Assembly: GCA_946402275.1 (NCBI GenBank)
Contig: CAMIVY010000022.1
Location: forward strand, 1 to 55,300
Reading direction: 5' to 3'
Origin: an uncultured Prevotella sp.
GTDB lineage: Bacteria; Bacteroidota; Bacteroidia; Bacteroidales; Bacteroidaceae
DNA length: 55,300 bases
Both the position numbers and the translations under genes were made by a program. Shown piece after piece: positions 23,059 through 31,637 of the stretch. Under the pieces are notes generated by a model. It was not told the DNA's origin, ran no database searches, and saw nothing but the letters and a program-made list of their open reading frames with translations. How positions within the stretch are numbered: the stretch's first letter is position 1; every line of letters begins with the position of its first letter.

Positions 23059-23066
23059 CAAAGATA
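23059..23066 (-). promoter_or_regulatory. msrA: -7 box of msrA
   Basis: Reverse-strand TATCTTTG. No good TTTG lies 19-20 bp upstream (nearest spacing 25), so the promoter may be weak or regulated. It lies 13 bp from the opposing -7 box. Confidence 0.55.
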
Positions 23067-23079
23067 CAGAAATTTTTCG

Positions 23080-23087
23080 TAACTTTG
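23080..23087 (+). promoter_or_regulatory. -7 box of the double PAP2 gene
   Basis: TAACTTTG, with TTTG 25 bp upstream at 23051-23054 in place of the usual 20 bp. It overlaps the divergent msrA promoter. Confidence 0.55.
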
Positions 23088-23112
23088 CAGGCAAAATCGG
23101 AAAAATGAAGAA

Positions 23113-24582
23113 ATGATGGGCAAGAAAAAGATGAAGATGCGGTTTGTAGTAGGTATGCTGGCTACAACATTGCTGGTTGGCGGAACTGTGAGCGTGCAGG
23201 CGCAGAAAGCTGTAAAAGAGCCTGCGAATATCTATTTCACGGCGAAGGAAATGCCTGATATGCGTAAGTTTATGCCTGCTCCACCTGACACGTTTGGCAT
23301 TCAGTGGACACATGACATCATGCGCTATTATTGGGGCAAGGACCTGCGTACCAAGGATCCGGAGCGTGCCAAGATGGCCCGTGAAGATGCAGAGTCAAAT
23401 ATTGAATGGATGATGAAGGAATTCAGCGTTCCCTTTGGCCTGCAGATGTCCAGGGAGGAGACTCCCGAGATGTACCGCTTGCTGAAGGATGCCACTTCCA
23501 CAGCCCACAAGATATGTACCGATGTCAAGAAATTCTATGCTCGCAAGCGTCCCTTTTTGCGCTTCCATGAGTCAACGCTTACCCCAGAGGAAGAGGAGTT
23601 TATGTCGAATGGCAGCTCATATTCCTATCCCTCTGGTCATGCTCTCATGGGATGGTGTATAGCCCTGTTGCTCTCAGAAATCAACCCTGAGCGTGCTGAC
23701 ACCCTGTTTGCGCGAGCCTATATGTATGGCGACAGCCGTGTCATCGTGGGTGCCCACTGGCAAAGCGATGTGGATGCCGGTAGGTTGGCTGCTACGGTGG
23801 CTTACGGTAAGATGCATACTCATCCGATGTTCCTGGAGCAGCTGGAGAAGGCGAAGAAGGAGTTCTGCCGGTTGAAGGGTAGGGCAATGCCTGGTGTTCA
23901 GAAGGGTGATATAGAGAAATACTACACGACAGAGGAGATGCCTAATCTCATTAAGTGTCTGCCTGCCCCTCCTGACACTTTGAACGAGTATTTTACCTAC
24001 GACCTGATGCGCTACTTCTGGGGTAAGGATCAGCGTGTCACTAATCCTGAACGAGCCAAGGTGGCTCGCCGAGATGGTATTTGGAATCCTATAGATACGC
24101 TGTTCTCCAGTTTTAACGAGGCATTGGGGATGACTATCAGCAAGGAAAATACGCCTGCTATCTGGAAACTGCTGACTCGTAGCCTGGTGACGACCGACCA
24201 GATGCGTGTGGCTCCTAAGGCATTCTATCATCGTACCCGTCCTTATGTCCGCTTTCATGAGCATATCCTGACTTACGACAAAGAGGAAGACGAGGTGGAA
24301 CTGGGCAAGGAAGGCTCTTATCCCTCTGGCCATACTTCTCGCGGATGGGCTACCGCCTTGTTATTGTCGGAGGTGTGTCCTGAGCATGCCAATGAGATAC
24401 TGAAACGAGGTTGGGATTATGGTGAGAGCCGTGTCATTGTGGGAGCCCACTGGCAGACCGATGTGGATGCCAGTCGTATGGGAGCAAGTATCGGCTATGG
24501 TGCCTTGCAGTCTAATCCTACTTTCCGTGAAGATATGAAGGCTGCCCAGCAGGAGTATATGAGAAAGAAGAATATGAAATAA
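23113..24582 (+). CDS. Secreted tandem PAP2/class A acid phosphatase
   Basis: The 489-aa protein has a signal peptide (MKMRFVVGMLATTLLVGGTVSVQAQ) and two copies of a class A acid phosphatase domain (about 35-250 and 265-489). Each copy has the three signature parts: K-x6-RP (KKFYARKRP; KAFYHRTRP), PSGH (YPSGHALM; YPSGHTSR) and SR-x5-H-x3-D (SRVIVGAHWQSD; SRVIVGAHWQTD). It would hydrolyse phosphomonoesters in the periplasm. Class A enzymes are normally single-domain of about 240 aa, so this is an internal duplication. Both sites look complete. Confidence 0.9.
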   Translation: MMGKKKMKMRFVVGMLATTLLVGGTVSVQAQKAVKEPANIYFTAKEMPDMRKFMPAPPDTFGIQWTHDIMRYYWGKDLRTKDPERAKMAREDAESNIEWMMKEFSVPFGLQMSREETPEMYRLLKDATSTAHKICTDVKKFYARKRPFLRFHESTLTPEEEEFMSNGSSYSYPSGHALMGWCIALLLSEINPERADTLFARAYMYGDSRVIVGAHWQSDVDAGRLAATVAYGKMHTHPMFLEQLEKAKKEFCRLKGRAMPGVQKGDIEKYYTTEEMPNLIKCLPAPPDTLNEYFTYDLMRYFWGKDQRVTNPERAKVARRDGIWNPIDTLFSSFNEALGMTISKENTPAIWKLLTRSLVTTDQMRVAPKAFYHRTRPYVRFHEHILTYDKEEDEVELGKEGSYPSGHTSRGWATALLLSEVCPEHANEILKRGWDYGESRVIVGAHWQTDVDASRMGASIGYGALQSNPTFREDMKAAQQEYMRKKNMK

Positions 24583-24594
24583 AATAACAGAACG

Positions 24595-24625
24595 AAAGCG
24601 GGTTTGCAGAAAATCCGCTTTTTTG
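24595..24625 (+). terminator. Terminator after the double PAP2 gene
   Basis: AAAGCGG (24595-24601) pairs with CCGCTTT (24615-24621) and is followed by TTTG, whose last bases may also act as a -33 box for ilvD. Confidence 0.7.
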
Positions 24626-24656
24626 TTGGTATTTAACGGAAAAAGCTGTATCTTTG
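24622..24656 (+). promoter_or_regulatory. Promoter of the ilv operon
   Basis: TATCTTTG at 24649-24656 is a perfect -7 box. TTTG at 24622-24625, the end of the terminator T-tract, is 23 bp upstream; GTTG at 24625-24628 gives 20 bp but a poorer match. The leader is about 27 nt, too short for a leader-peptide attenuator. Confidence 0.6.
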
Positions 24657-24688
24657 CAGGCTAAATAGACAAATACTAAGTTAGAGAT

Positions 24689-26494
24689 ATGAAACATCCA
24701 TTGCGTAGTGCGGTATGCACAGAAGGACGTAGAATGGCCGGAGCGCGTGCGCTCTGGGTAGCTACAGGTATGAAACACGAACAGTTTGGCAAACCCATTA
24801 TTGCCGTTGTCAACTCGTTCACCCAGTTTGTGCCGGGACATACCCATTTGCACGAAATCGGACAGATTGTCCGTGAGGAAATAGAGAAGATGGGCTGCTA
24901 TGCCGCAGAGTTCAACACCATTGCCATCGATGATGGTATTGCGATGGGACACGACGGTATGCTCTATTCACTGCCCAGTCGCGACATCATTGCCGATAGT
25001 GTAGAATATATGGTTAATGCGCACAAGGCAGATGCTATGATTTGCATCTCGAACTGTGACAAGGTAACCCCAGGTATGCTGATGGCTTCCATGCGCCTGA
25101 ACATCCCAACGGTGTTCTGCTCGGGAGGTCCTATGGAGGCAGGTCGCTGGCGTGGTGAGAATGCCGACCTGATAACTGCGATGGTGAAGGGTGCTGACCC
25201 CTCTGTTACTGACGAGGAGATGAAGGAAATCGAGAGTTGTTCTTGTCCTGGCTGTGGCTCGTGCTCAGGCATGTTTACTGCCAACAGCATGAACTCGCTG
25301 ACAGAGGCGATAGGTCTTTCCCTGCCTGGCAACGGAACGATTCTGGCTACTCATACCAACCGTATAGAGCTCTTTAAGGCTGCTGCACGTCAGGTGGTGA
25401 AGAATGCCTTTGCCTACTATGAGGATGGTGATGAGAGCGTGCTGCCTCGTAATATTGCCACTCGCAAGGCCTTTATGAATGCGATGTCTCTGGACATTGC
25501 GATGGGTGGTTCTACGAATACCGTGCTCCACCTGTTGGCTGTAGCCCAAGAGGCTGGTGCCGACTTCACGATGAAGGATATCGATGCCCTTTCCCGTAAG
25601 GTTCCCTGTCTTTGCAAACTGGCTCCTAACACCCAGAAATATTCCGTTCAGGAGTGTGGTCGTGCAGGTGGTATCTTAGGCATATTGAATGAACTCAACA
25701 AGGGTGGACTCATTGATGGCTCTGCTCCACGTGTGGATAAGATGACGCTCAGTGAGGCTATCAAGAAATACAGTATCGTAGATGGTGCTGTCGATGCAGA
25801 AGCCAACCGCATCTATCAGTCGGCTCCCGGAAATCGCTTCTCCACGAAGATGGGTAGCCAGAGCGAAGAGTGGGGCACGCTGGATACCGACCGCGCCAAT
25901 GGTTGTATCCGCGACATCGCTCACGCCTACACCAAGGATGGCGGCTTGGCAGTCCTCTTCGGCAACATTGCCCAGGACGGATGCGTGGTGAAGACTGCCG
26001 GTGTCGATGAGAGCCTGTGGCACTTCGAAGGTCCTGCCGTTGTCTTCGACTCTCAGGAAGATGCCTGCGAGGGAATCCTGGGCGGCAAGGTGAAGAAAGG
26101 CGACTGTGTTGTCATCACCCACGAAGGTCCAAAGGGTGGCCCGGGCATGCAGGAGATGTTGTATCCCACGTCCTATATCAAGTCGATGCACATGGGTAAG
26201 GAGTGTGCCCTGATTACTGACGGACGCTTCTCAGGAGGTACTTCCGGTCTGAGCATCGGACATATTTCGCCGGAAGCTGCTGCAGGTGGTAACATCGGCA
26301 AAATCAAGGATGGCGACATCATCGTGATAGACATCCCCAACCGCAGCATCAACGTGAAGCTGTCGGACGAAGAACTGGCAGCCCGTCCGCAACAACCACT
26401 CAAGCGCAACCGCCAGGTGTCGAAAGCCCTGCGTGCCTACGCTCAGAGCGTATCAAGTGCTGATAAGGGTGGAGTGAGAATATTAAATGAGTAA
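24689..26494 (+). CDS. ilvD: Dihydroxy-acid dehydratase IlvD
   Basis: The 601-aa protein dehydrates 2,3-dihydroxy acids to 2-oxoacids in valine, isoleucine and leucine synthesis and holds an iron-sulfur cluster. Cluster Cys residues are visible in [11 protein letters not shown] and [17 protein letters not shown]; the C-terminal half carries [22 protein letters not shown]. Length is standard. It is first in the ilvD-ilvB-ilvN-thioesterase operon. Confidence 0.97.
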   Translation: MKHPLRSAVCTEGRRMAGARALWVATGMKHEQFGKPIIAVVNSFTQFVPGHTHLHEIGQIVREEIEKMGCYAAEFNTIAIDDGIAMGHDGMLYSLPSRDIIADSVEYMVNAHKADAMICISNCDKVTPGMLMASMRLNIPTVFCSGGPMEAGRWRGENADLITAMVKGADPSVTDEEMKEIESCSCPGCGSCSGMFTANSMNSLTEAIGLSLPGNGTILATHTNRIELFKAAARQVVKNAFAYYEDGDESVLPRNIATRKAFMNAMSLDIAMGGSTNTVLHLLAVAQEAGADFTMKDIDALSRKVPCLCKLAPNTQKYSVQECGRAGGILGILNELNKGGLIDGSAPRVDKMTLSEAIKKYSIVDGAVDAEANRIYQSAPGNRFSTKMGSQSEEWGTLDTDRANGCIRDIAHAYTKDGGLAVLFGNIAQDGCVVKTAGVDESLWHFEGPAVVFDSQEDACEGILGGKVKKGDCVVITHEGPKGGPGMQEMLYPTSYIKSMHMGKECALITDGRFSGGTSGLSIGHISPEAAAGGNIGKIKDGDIIVIDIPNRSINVKLSDEELAARPQQPLKRNRQVSKALRAYAQSVSSADKGGVRILNE

Positions 26495-26606
26495 TGAAAA
26501 ATGAGAAATGAGAAATGAAAATGAAAAAATGAAGGAATGGCTTCGGAAGTTCATTTAATCATTTCAACATTTACATTTCTCATTTCTAATTTCTAATTTC
26601 TAATTT
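26495..26606. repeat. ATGAGAAATG repeat with inverted arms between ilvD and ilvB
   Basis: The gap opens with AATGAGAAATGAGAAATG-type units and closes with CATTTCTCATTTCTAATTTC-type units in the opposite sense, around a GGCTTCGGAAG centre. The transcript could fold into a long A/U-rich hairpin. No T-tract follows, so this is not a classical terminator. Confidence 0.65.
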
Positions 26607-26614
26607 ATGAAGAT

Positions 26615-28318
26615 ATGAGAGACAAGATAACAGGTTCGAAAGCGCTGATGCGTGCATTGCAGGCCGAGGGGGTGAAGACTATTTTCGGTTACCCTGGCGG
26701 CTCTATCATGCCCACGTATGATTCGCTATTCGACTACACACGAGGTGAAAAGAAATGTTTTGACCATATATTGGTGCGCCACGAACAGGCTGCGGTACAT
26801 GCTGCAGAGGGCTATGCGCGTGTTTCTGGCGAGGTAGGCGTGGCTTTGGTGACCAGTGGCCCTGGTGCTACCAACACGCTGACAGGTGTGGCTGATGCTA
26901 TGCTGGATTCAACACCTGTTGTGGTGATTGCCGGTCAGGTGGCTATTTCAGCCTTGGGTACCGATGCCTTCCAAGAGGTTGACCTGGTGGGTGTGGCACA
27001 GCCTATCTCCAAATGGAGCTATCAGATTCGCCATGCAGAGGATATCGCATGGGCTGTCAGCCGTGCCTTCTATATTGCCCGTAGCGGTCGTCCTGGTCCT
27101 GTAGTACTGGACTTCCCCCGTAATGCTCAGGTGGAGGAAATAGCCTGGGAACCCAAGAAAGTGGATTTTATCCGCTCTTATGTGGCATATCCCAAACTGA
27201 ACGAGGAACTGGTAAAGCAAGCAGCAGAACTGATAAACAATGCAAAGCGCCCTCTGGCATTGGTCGGACAGGGTGTTGAACTGGGAAATGCCCAAGAGGA
27301 GTTGAAGGCTTTCTTGGAGAAAGCAGACATCCCTGCCGGTCGTACCATGCTGGGACTGAGTGCATTGCCCTCAAATCATCCTCTTAATGTCGGAATGTTG
27401 GGTATGCATGGAAACTATGCCGTTAACCTGAAGGAACAGGAATGTGACGTGCTGATAGCTATCGGTATGCGTTTCTCAGACCGTGTGACAGGTAATACGA
27501 AAACCTATGCCAAACAAGCCAAGATTATTCATTTGGATATCGACAAGAGTGAGATTGACAAGAATGTGAAGACTGATGTGGCTGTGGTGGCTGACTGTAA
27601 GCAGTCGTTGCCTGCCCTTACCGCTTTGCTCCATAAGGCTAACCATCAGGAGTGGCGCGATTCGTTCAAGGAACTGGATCAGAAGGAGCATGAGAAGGTG
27701 ATAGAACCAGCTATTCATCCGAAAGAAGGTCCGCTGCTGATGGGTGAGGTGGTGAATGCCGTTGCTGAGCAGGCTCCTAAAGGAACCGTGCTCGTAACTG
27801 ACGTGGGACAGAACCAGTTGTTTGCCACTCGCTATTTCAAATATGAGCAGAAGCGCAGCATTTGTACCAGTGGTGGCTTAGGTACGATGGGCTATGGTAT
27901 GCCTGCAGCCATTGGAGCTACCTTTGGTACCGACCGTACTGTTTGCTGCTTTATGGGTGATGGCGGCTTCCAGATGTGTATCGAGGAACTGGGTACTATT
28001 ATGGAACAACAGTCGCCAGTGAAGATGATTCTTTTGAACAACAATTACCTGGGCAATGTGCGCCAATGGCAGGATATGTTCTGGATGCGTCGTAAGTCGT
28101 TTACCAAGATGATGAATCCCTGCTACGAGCTGATAGCCAAGGCCTATGGTATTGGCTATGAGGCTGTTACAGACCGTAGCACGCTTGCCGCTGCTGTTGA
28201 GAAGATGCTGAAGACGGAAGGCCCGTATATCTTGGAGTGTGCCATCAAGGAAGATGACGATGTGCTGCCCATGACTCCTCCAGGCATGAATGTCAGCGAT
28301 ATGATGCTGGAGATTTAA
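26615..28318 (+). CDS. ilvB: Acetolactate synthase, large catalytic subunit
   Basis: The 567-aa TPP enzyme condenses pyruvate with pyruvate or 2-oxobutyrate. Marks are FGYPGGSIMP, RHEQAAVHAAEGYAR (catalytic Glu), VTSGPGATN, GGLGTMGYGMPAAIGA and the TPP motif MGDGGFQM..LLNNNY. Length is standard. It is followed after a 48-bp repeat-filled gap by the regulatory subunit. Confidence 0.97.
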   Translation: MRDKITGSKALMRALQAEGVKTIFGYPGGSIMPTYDSLFDYTRGEKKCFDHILVRHEQAAVHAAEGYARVSGEVGVALVTSGPGATNTLTGVADAMLDSTPVVVIAGQVAISALGTDAFQEVDLVGVAQPISKWSYQIRHAEDIAWAVSRAFYIARSGRPGPVVLDFPRNAQVEEIAWEPKKVDFIRSYVAYPKLNEELVKQAAELINNAKRPLALVGQGVELGNAQEELKAFLEKADIPAGRTMLGLSALPSNHPLNVGMLGMHGNYAVNLKEQECDVLIAIGMRFSDRVTGNTKTYAKQAKIIHLDIDKSEIDKNVKTDVAVVADCKQSLPALTALLHKANHQEWRDSFKELDQKEHEKVIEPAIHPKEGPLLMGEVVNAVAEQAPKGTVLVTDVGQNQLFATRYFKYEQKRSICTSGGLGTMGYGMPAAIGATFGTDRTVCCFMGDGGFQMCIEELGTIMEQQSPVKMILLNNNYLGNVRQWQDMFWMRRKSFTKMMNPCYELIAKAYGIGYEAVTDRSTLAAAVEKMLKTEGPYILECAIKEDDDVLPMTPPGMNVSDMMLEI

Positions 28319-28363
28319 GGGAAAAGGTGAAAGTGAAAAGTGAAAAATTGGCTACCGCTATAG
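28319..28363. repeat. GTGAAAAGTGAAAAATTGGCTACCGC repeat between ilvB and ilvN
   Basis: It has the same core as the repeat between the oxidoreductase beta and gamma genes (6463-6534), here in a single short copy filling the gap between two co-functional genes. Confidence 0.7.
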
Positions 28364-28366
28364 AAT

Positions 28367-28912
28367 ATGAAAGATAATAAGAAATTATATACGTTGCTGG
28401 TTTACTCGGAGAATGTGGCTGGTATTCTGAATCAGATTACTGCTGTGTTCACCCGCCGTCAGGTAAATATTGAAAGTCTGAACGTGTCGGCCTCCAGCAT
28501 TGAGGGGGTTCATAAGTACACCATCACCGCATGGAGCGATGAGGATCAGATAGTGAAGATTACCAAGCAGATAGAAAAGAAAATCGATGTGATTAAGGCA
28601 AACTACTTCACCGATGAACAGCTTTTTATCCGTGAGACAGGACTTTACAAACTGAACACCAATAAAGTACTGGAGAATCCGGAAATTTCACGTACTATTC
28701 GTCGTTACGATGCTAGTATCACGGAAGTGAACCCTACTTATACTATTGTGATGAAACATGGGGTGACCGAAAAAATCATAGCCTTGTATCGCGAATTGGC
28801 AGAGTTCAATTGCGTATTCCAATATACCCGTAGTGGACGAATTGCCGTTACTCGTGGTAAACAGGAAGAAGTCAGCAAATTCTTGGAACAGAGGGAGGAA
28901 CAACATGGATAA
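28367..28912 (+). CDS. ilvN: Acetolactate synthase, small regulatory subunit
   Basis: The 181-aa protein starts with an ACT domain (YTLLVYSENVAGILNQITAVFTRRQVNIESLNV) followed by a C-terminal helical/ACT-like part. It binds valine and sets activity and feedback of the large subunit. Its 3' end overlaps the thioesterase start by 8 bp, so the two are translationally coupled. Confidence 0.95.
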   Translation: MKDNKKLYTLLVYSENVAGILNQITAVFTRRQVNIESLNVSASSIEGVHKYTITAWSDEDQIVKITKQIEKKIDVIKANYFTDEQLFIRETGLYKLNTNKVLENPEISRTIRRYDASITEVNPTYTIVMKHGVTEKIIALYRELAEFNCVFQYTRSGRIAVTRGKQEEVSKFLEQREEQHG

Positions 28913-29645
28913 AGTAGGTTGCTATCCCTTTATGTCTGAGCCGTTCCACTGTGATTTCAGTGGACGTCTCTTTATGGGCCATTTGGGTAATCACATGCTG
29001 AATGCTGCTGATTTCCATTCGTCGGCACGTGGCTTTGGCATGAAATACCTCATGAGTATTAAACGTTCGTGGGTTCTTTCCCGTCTGGCTATTGAGATGG
29101 ACGAGATGCCCATGCAATATACAAAGTTCAATGTGGAGACTTGGGTGGAGAGTGCTATGCGCTATTTCACCTCCCGTAACTTTGCTGTCATCGGAGAGGA
29201 CGGTCATACCTATGGCTATGGTCGCAGCATCTGGGCGATGATAGACACGGAAACCCGTCAGCCAACCGATATATACGCAATAGACAATGGGGCTATCGAG
29301 AATTGGATAGTCAATGACAAGGAATGTCCCATTGACAAGGGTGGACGGGTGAAGATGGGTAATGATGCCCAACTGGTCCGTACTATTGACACCTATTATA
29401 ATGATGTAGATATCAATGGACATATCAATAGTGTGAAATACATAGAGCATGTGCTTGACCTATGGGATATGGAATGGTATCGTTCGCATCAGATTAAGCG
29501 TTTTGAGATAGCCTATGTTGCTGAGGCTCATGCCGGTGACCAACTTTCTTTCTATCTGGAGCAGACAGGCGATACAGAATATAGTATCCGAATTGTTCGT
29601 ACGGATGGGACAGAGTGTTGTCGGAGTAAAGTCGTTTTCAAGTAG
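28905..29645 (+). CDS. Acyl-ACP thioesterase
   Basis: The protein is 246 aa from MDKVGCYPFMSEPF; the longer frame from 28833 lies inside ilvN. It is a double hot-dog fold of the FatA/FatB type with DVDINGHINSVKYIEHVLD, carrying the Asn-His pair of the active site, and AEAHAGDQLSF. It releases fatty acids from acyl carrier protein. Overlap with ilvN suggests a link between branched-chain precursor and lipid synthesis, a pairing I recall from other Bacteroidota ilv operons. Confidence 0.88.
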   Translation: MDKVGCYPFMSEPFHCDFSGRLFMGHLGNHMLNAADFHSSARGFGMKYLMSIKRSWVLSRLAIEMDEMPMQYTKFNVETWVESAMRYFTSRNFAVIGEDGHTYGYGRSIWAMIDTETRQPTDIYAIDNGAIENWIVNDKECPIDKGGRVKMGNDAQLVRTIDTYYNDVDINGHINSVKYIEHVLDLWDMEWYRSHQIKRFEIAYVAEAHAGDQLSFYLEQTGDTEYSIRIVRTDGTECCRSKVVFK

Positions 29646-29651
29646 TATGCA

Positions 29652-31625
29652 ATGATTTCGGTAGAATCCCTACATGTTGAATTTGGCATAAAACCCCTCT
29701 TTACAGATGCCAGTTTCGTGGTCAATGATCGCGACCGGATAGCTCTTGTGGGAAAAAACGGAGCAGGCAAGTCAACGCTGTTGAAGATACTATGTGGTAT
29801 CCAACAGCCAACAAGTGGCGTGGTGAGTGTTCCTAACGATACCACGATAGGCTACTTGCCACAGGTCATGATTCTTCAGGATGATACCACCGTTCGTGAG
29901 GAAGCTCAGAAAGCCTTTGCTGACATCACGAAGATGAAGGAACGCATTGACCGCATGAATCAGCAGTTAGCGGAGCGTACCGATTATGAGAGTGCTGACT
30001 ATATGGACTTGGTGGAGAAATTCACTCAGGAACATGAGCGCTATATGATGATGGGGGCTGAGAACTATGAAGCAGAAATTGAACGCACACTAACAGGTCT
30101 GGGCTTCCTGCGTACAGACTTTGAACGTCCTACCAGTGAGTTCAGCGGAGGTTGGCGCATGCGTATAGAATTGGCAAAGATCCTGTTGCAGAAGCCTGAC
30201 GTGCTCTTGCTCGACGAGCCTACCAACCATCTTGACATTGAATCCATACAATGGCTGGAGCAGTTCCTTGCCCAAAGTGCCAAGGCGGTGGTTCTGGTGA
30301 GCCACGACCGTGCTTTTATCAATAATGTTTCCAATCGTACACTGGAGATTTCATGTGGACGTATTATTGATTATAAGGTGAAGTATGACGAATATGTCAC
30401 TCTTCGAAAAGAGCGTCGTGAACAGCAGTTGAGAGCCTACGAGAACCAGCAGAAGGAAATCATGGAAATGCGCCAGTTTATAGAGCGTTTCCGTTATCAG
30501 GCTACGAAGGCTGTACAGGTGCAACAGAAAATCAAGCAGTTGGAGAAGATTGTTCCCATCGAGATTGATGAGGTAGATAATTCTGCCATGCACCTAAAGT
30601 TCCCGCCTTGTCTGCGTTCTGGCGATTATCCTGTTATTTGCGAAGATGTTGCCAAGAGCTATGGCTCACATACCGTTTTCTCTGCTGTCAACCTGACCAT
30701 CAAACGAGGTGAGAAGGTGGCCTTTGTAGGTAAAAACGGTGAAGGTAAATCTACTTTGGTGAAGTGTATTATGGGTGAGATACCTTTTGAGGGGAAATTG
30801 AAGGTAGGCCATAATATTCAGATAGGTTATTTTGCCCAAAACCAGGCACAGCTGTTGGACGAGAATCTGACGGTGTTCCAAACCATAGATAATGTGGCTA
30901 AGGGGGATATCCGTCTGAAAATCAACGATATCCTTGGTGCCTTTATGTTTGGTGGCGAGGAGTCTGATAAGAAAGTAAAAGTGCTCAGTGGAGGTGAGCG
31001 TAGTCGTCTGGCTATGATTCGCCTGTTGCTGGAACCTGTTAATCTGCTGATTCTTGACGAGCCTACCAACCACCTTGATATGGCTTCGAAGGATGTACTG
31101 AAAGAGGCGATACGAGCCTTTGACGGAACAGCGATTGTGGTCAGCCACGACCGTGAATTTTTGGATGGACTGGTGACAAAGGTCTATGAGTTCGGAGGTG
31201 GAAAGGTAAAAGAACACCTTGGAGGTATTTATGATTTCCTCCAGACTAAAGAAATCAGAGAATTGAACGAGCTGGAAGTAACAGTCCGAACAGGACGGAC
31301 TGCCAGTCCGCTCCCTTCGGACCAAAAGTCCGTACCTGACGGACTAAAAGAAGACAAGCTTTCTTCTGCAAAGAATACAAGTTATGCTGAACATAAAGAA
31401 CGGCAAAAGCAATTACGAAAGGCAGAGAAAGCTGTAGAACAGTCTGAGCGAAAAATCAGCGATATGGAACGCCGCCTGAAAGAGCTTGATGACTTGCTGA
31501 TGAAGCCGGAGAATGCATCGAATATGGAATTCGTGACAGAATATACGTCAACGAAGAAAGCCCTTGACGAAGAAGTGGAACGATGGGAGAAACTCTCAGA
31601 AGAACTAGACATTTTATCCAATTAA
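29652..31625 (+). CDS. ABC-F family ATPase
   Basis: The 657-aa cytosolic protein has two ABC domains: GKNGAGKST..FSGGWRMR..LLLDEPTNHLD and GKNGEGKST..LSGGERSR..LILDEPTNHLD, without membrane parts. A charged coiled-coil C-terminus (about 575-655, KAEKAVEQSERKISDMERRL) resembles Uup/YfmR-type members. Such proteins act on ribosomes in translation quality control or antibiotic protection; the sequence does not separate these. The linker before the coiled-coil contains a palindromic repeat insert (31283-31345). Confidence 0.92.
   Translation: MISVESLHVEFGIKPLFTDASFVVNDRDRIALVGKNGAGKSTLLKILCGIQQPTSGVVSVPNDTTIGYLPQVMILQDDTTVREEAQKAFADITKMKERIDRMNQQLAERTDYESADYMDLVEKFTQEHERYMMMGAENYEAEIERTLTGLGFLRTDFERPTSEFSGGWRMRIELAKILLQKPDVLLLDEPTNHLDIESIQWLEQFLAQSAKAVVLVSHDRAFINNVSNRTLEISCGRIIDYKVKYDEYVTLRKERREQQLRAYENQQKEIMEMRQFIERFRYQATKAVQVQQKIKQLEKIVPIEIDEVDNSAMHLKFPPCLRSGDYPVICEDVAKSYGSHTVFSAVNLTIKRGEKVAFVGKNGEGKSTLVKCIMGEIPFEGKLKVGHNIQIGYFAQNQAQLLDENLTVFQTIDNVAKGDIRLKINDILGAFMFGGEESDKKVKVLSGGERSRLAMIRLLLEPVNLLILDEPTNHLDMASKDVLKEAIRAFDGTAIVVSHDREFLDGLVTKVYEFGGGKVKEHLGGIYDFLQTKEIRELNELEVTVRTGRTASPLPSDQKSVPDGLKEDKLSSAKNTSYAEHKERQKQLRKAEKAVEQSERKISDMERRLKELDDLLMKPENASNMEFVTEYTSTKKALDEEVERWEKLSEELDILSN
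31283..31345. repeat. Palindromic AGTCCG/CGGACT repeat inside the ABC-F gene
   Basis: AGTCCG (31283-31288) pairs with CGGACT (31296-31301), and AGTCCGT (31327-31333) with ACGGACT (31339-31345); the part between also contains GGACT-GCC-AGTCC. It stays in frame and encodes roughly VRTGRTASPLPSDQKSVPDG. Confidence 0.8.
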
Positions 31626-31637
31626 AATAAACAACTT

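Noticed and set aside
28833..28904. Longer thioesterase start
   Set aside because: It lies inside ilvN, and residues before MDKVGCYPF do not fit the family.
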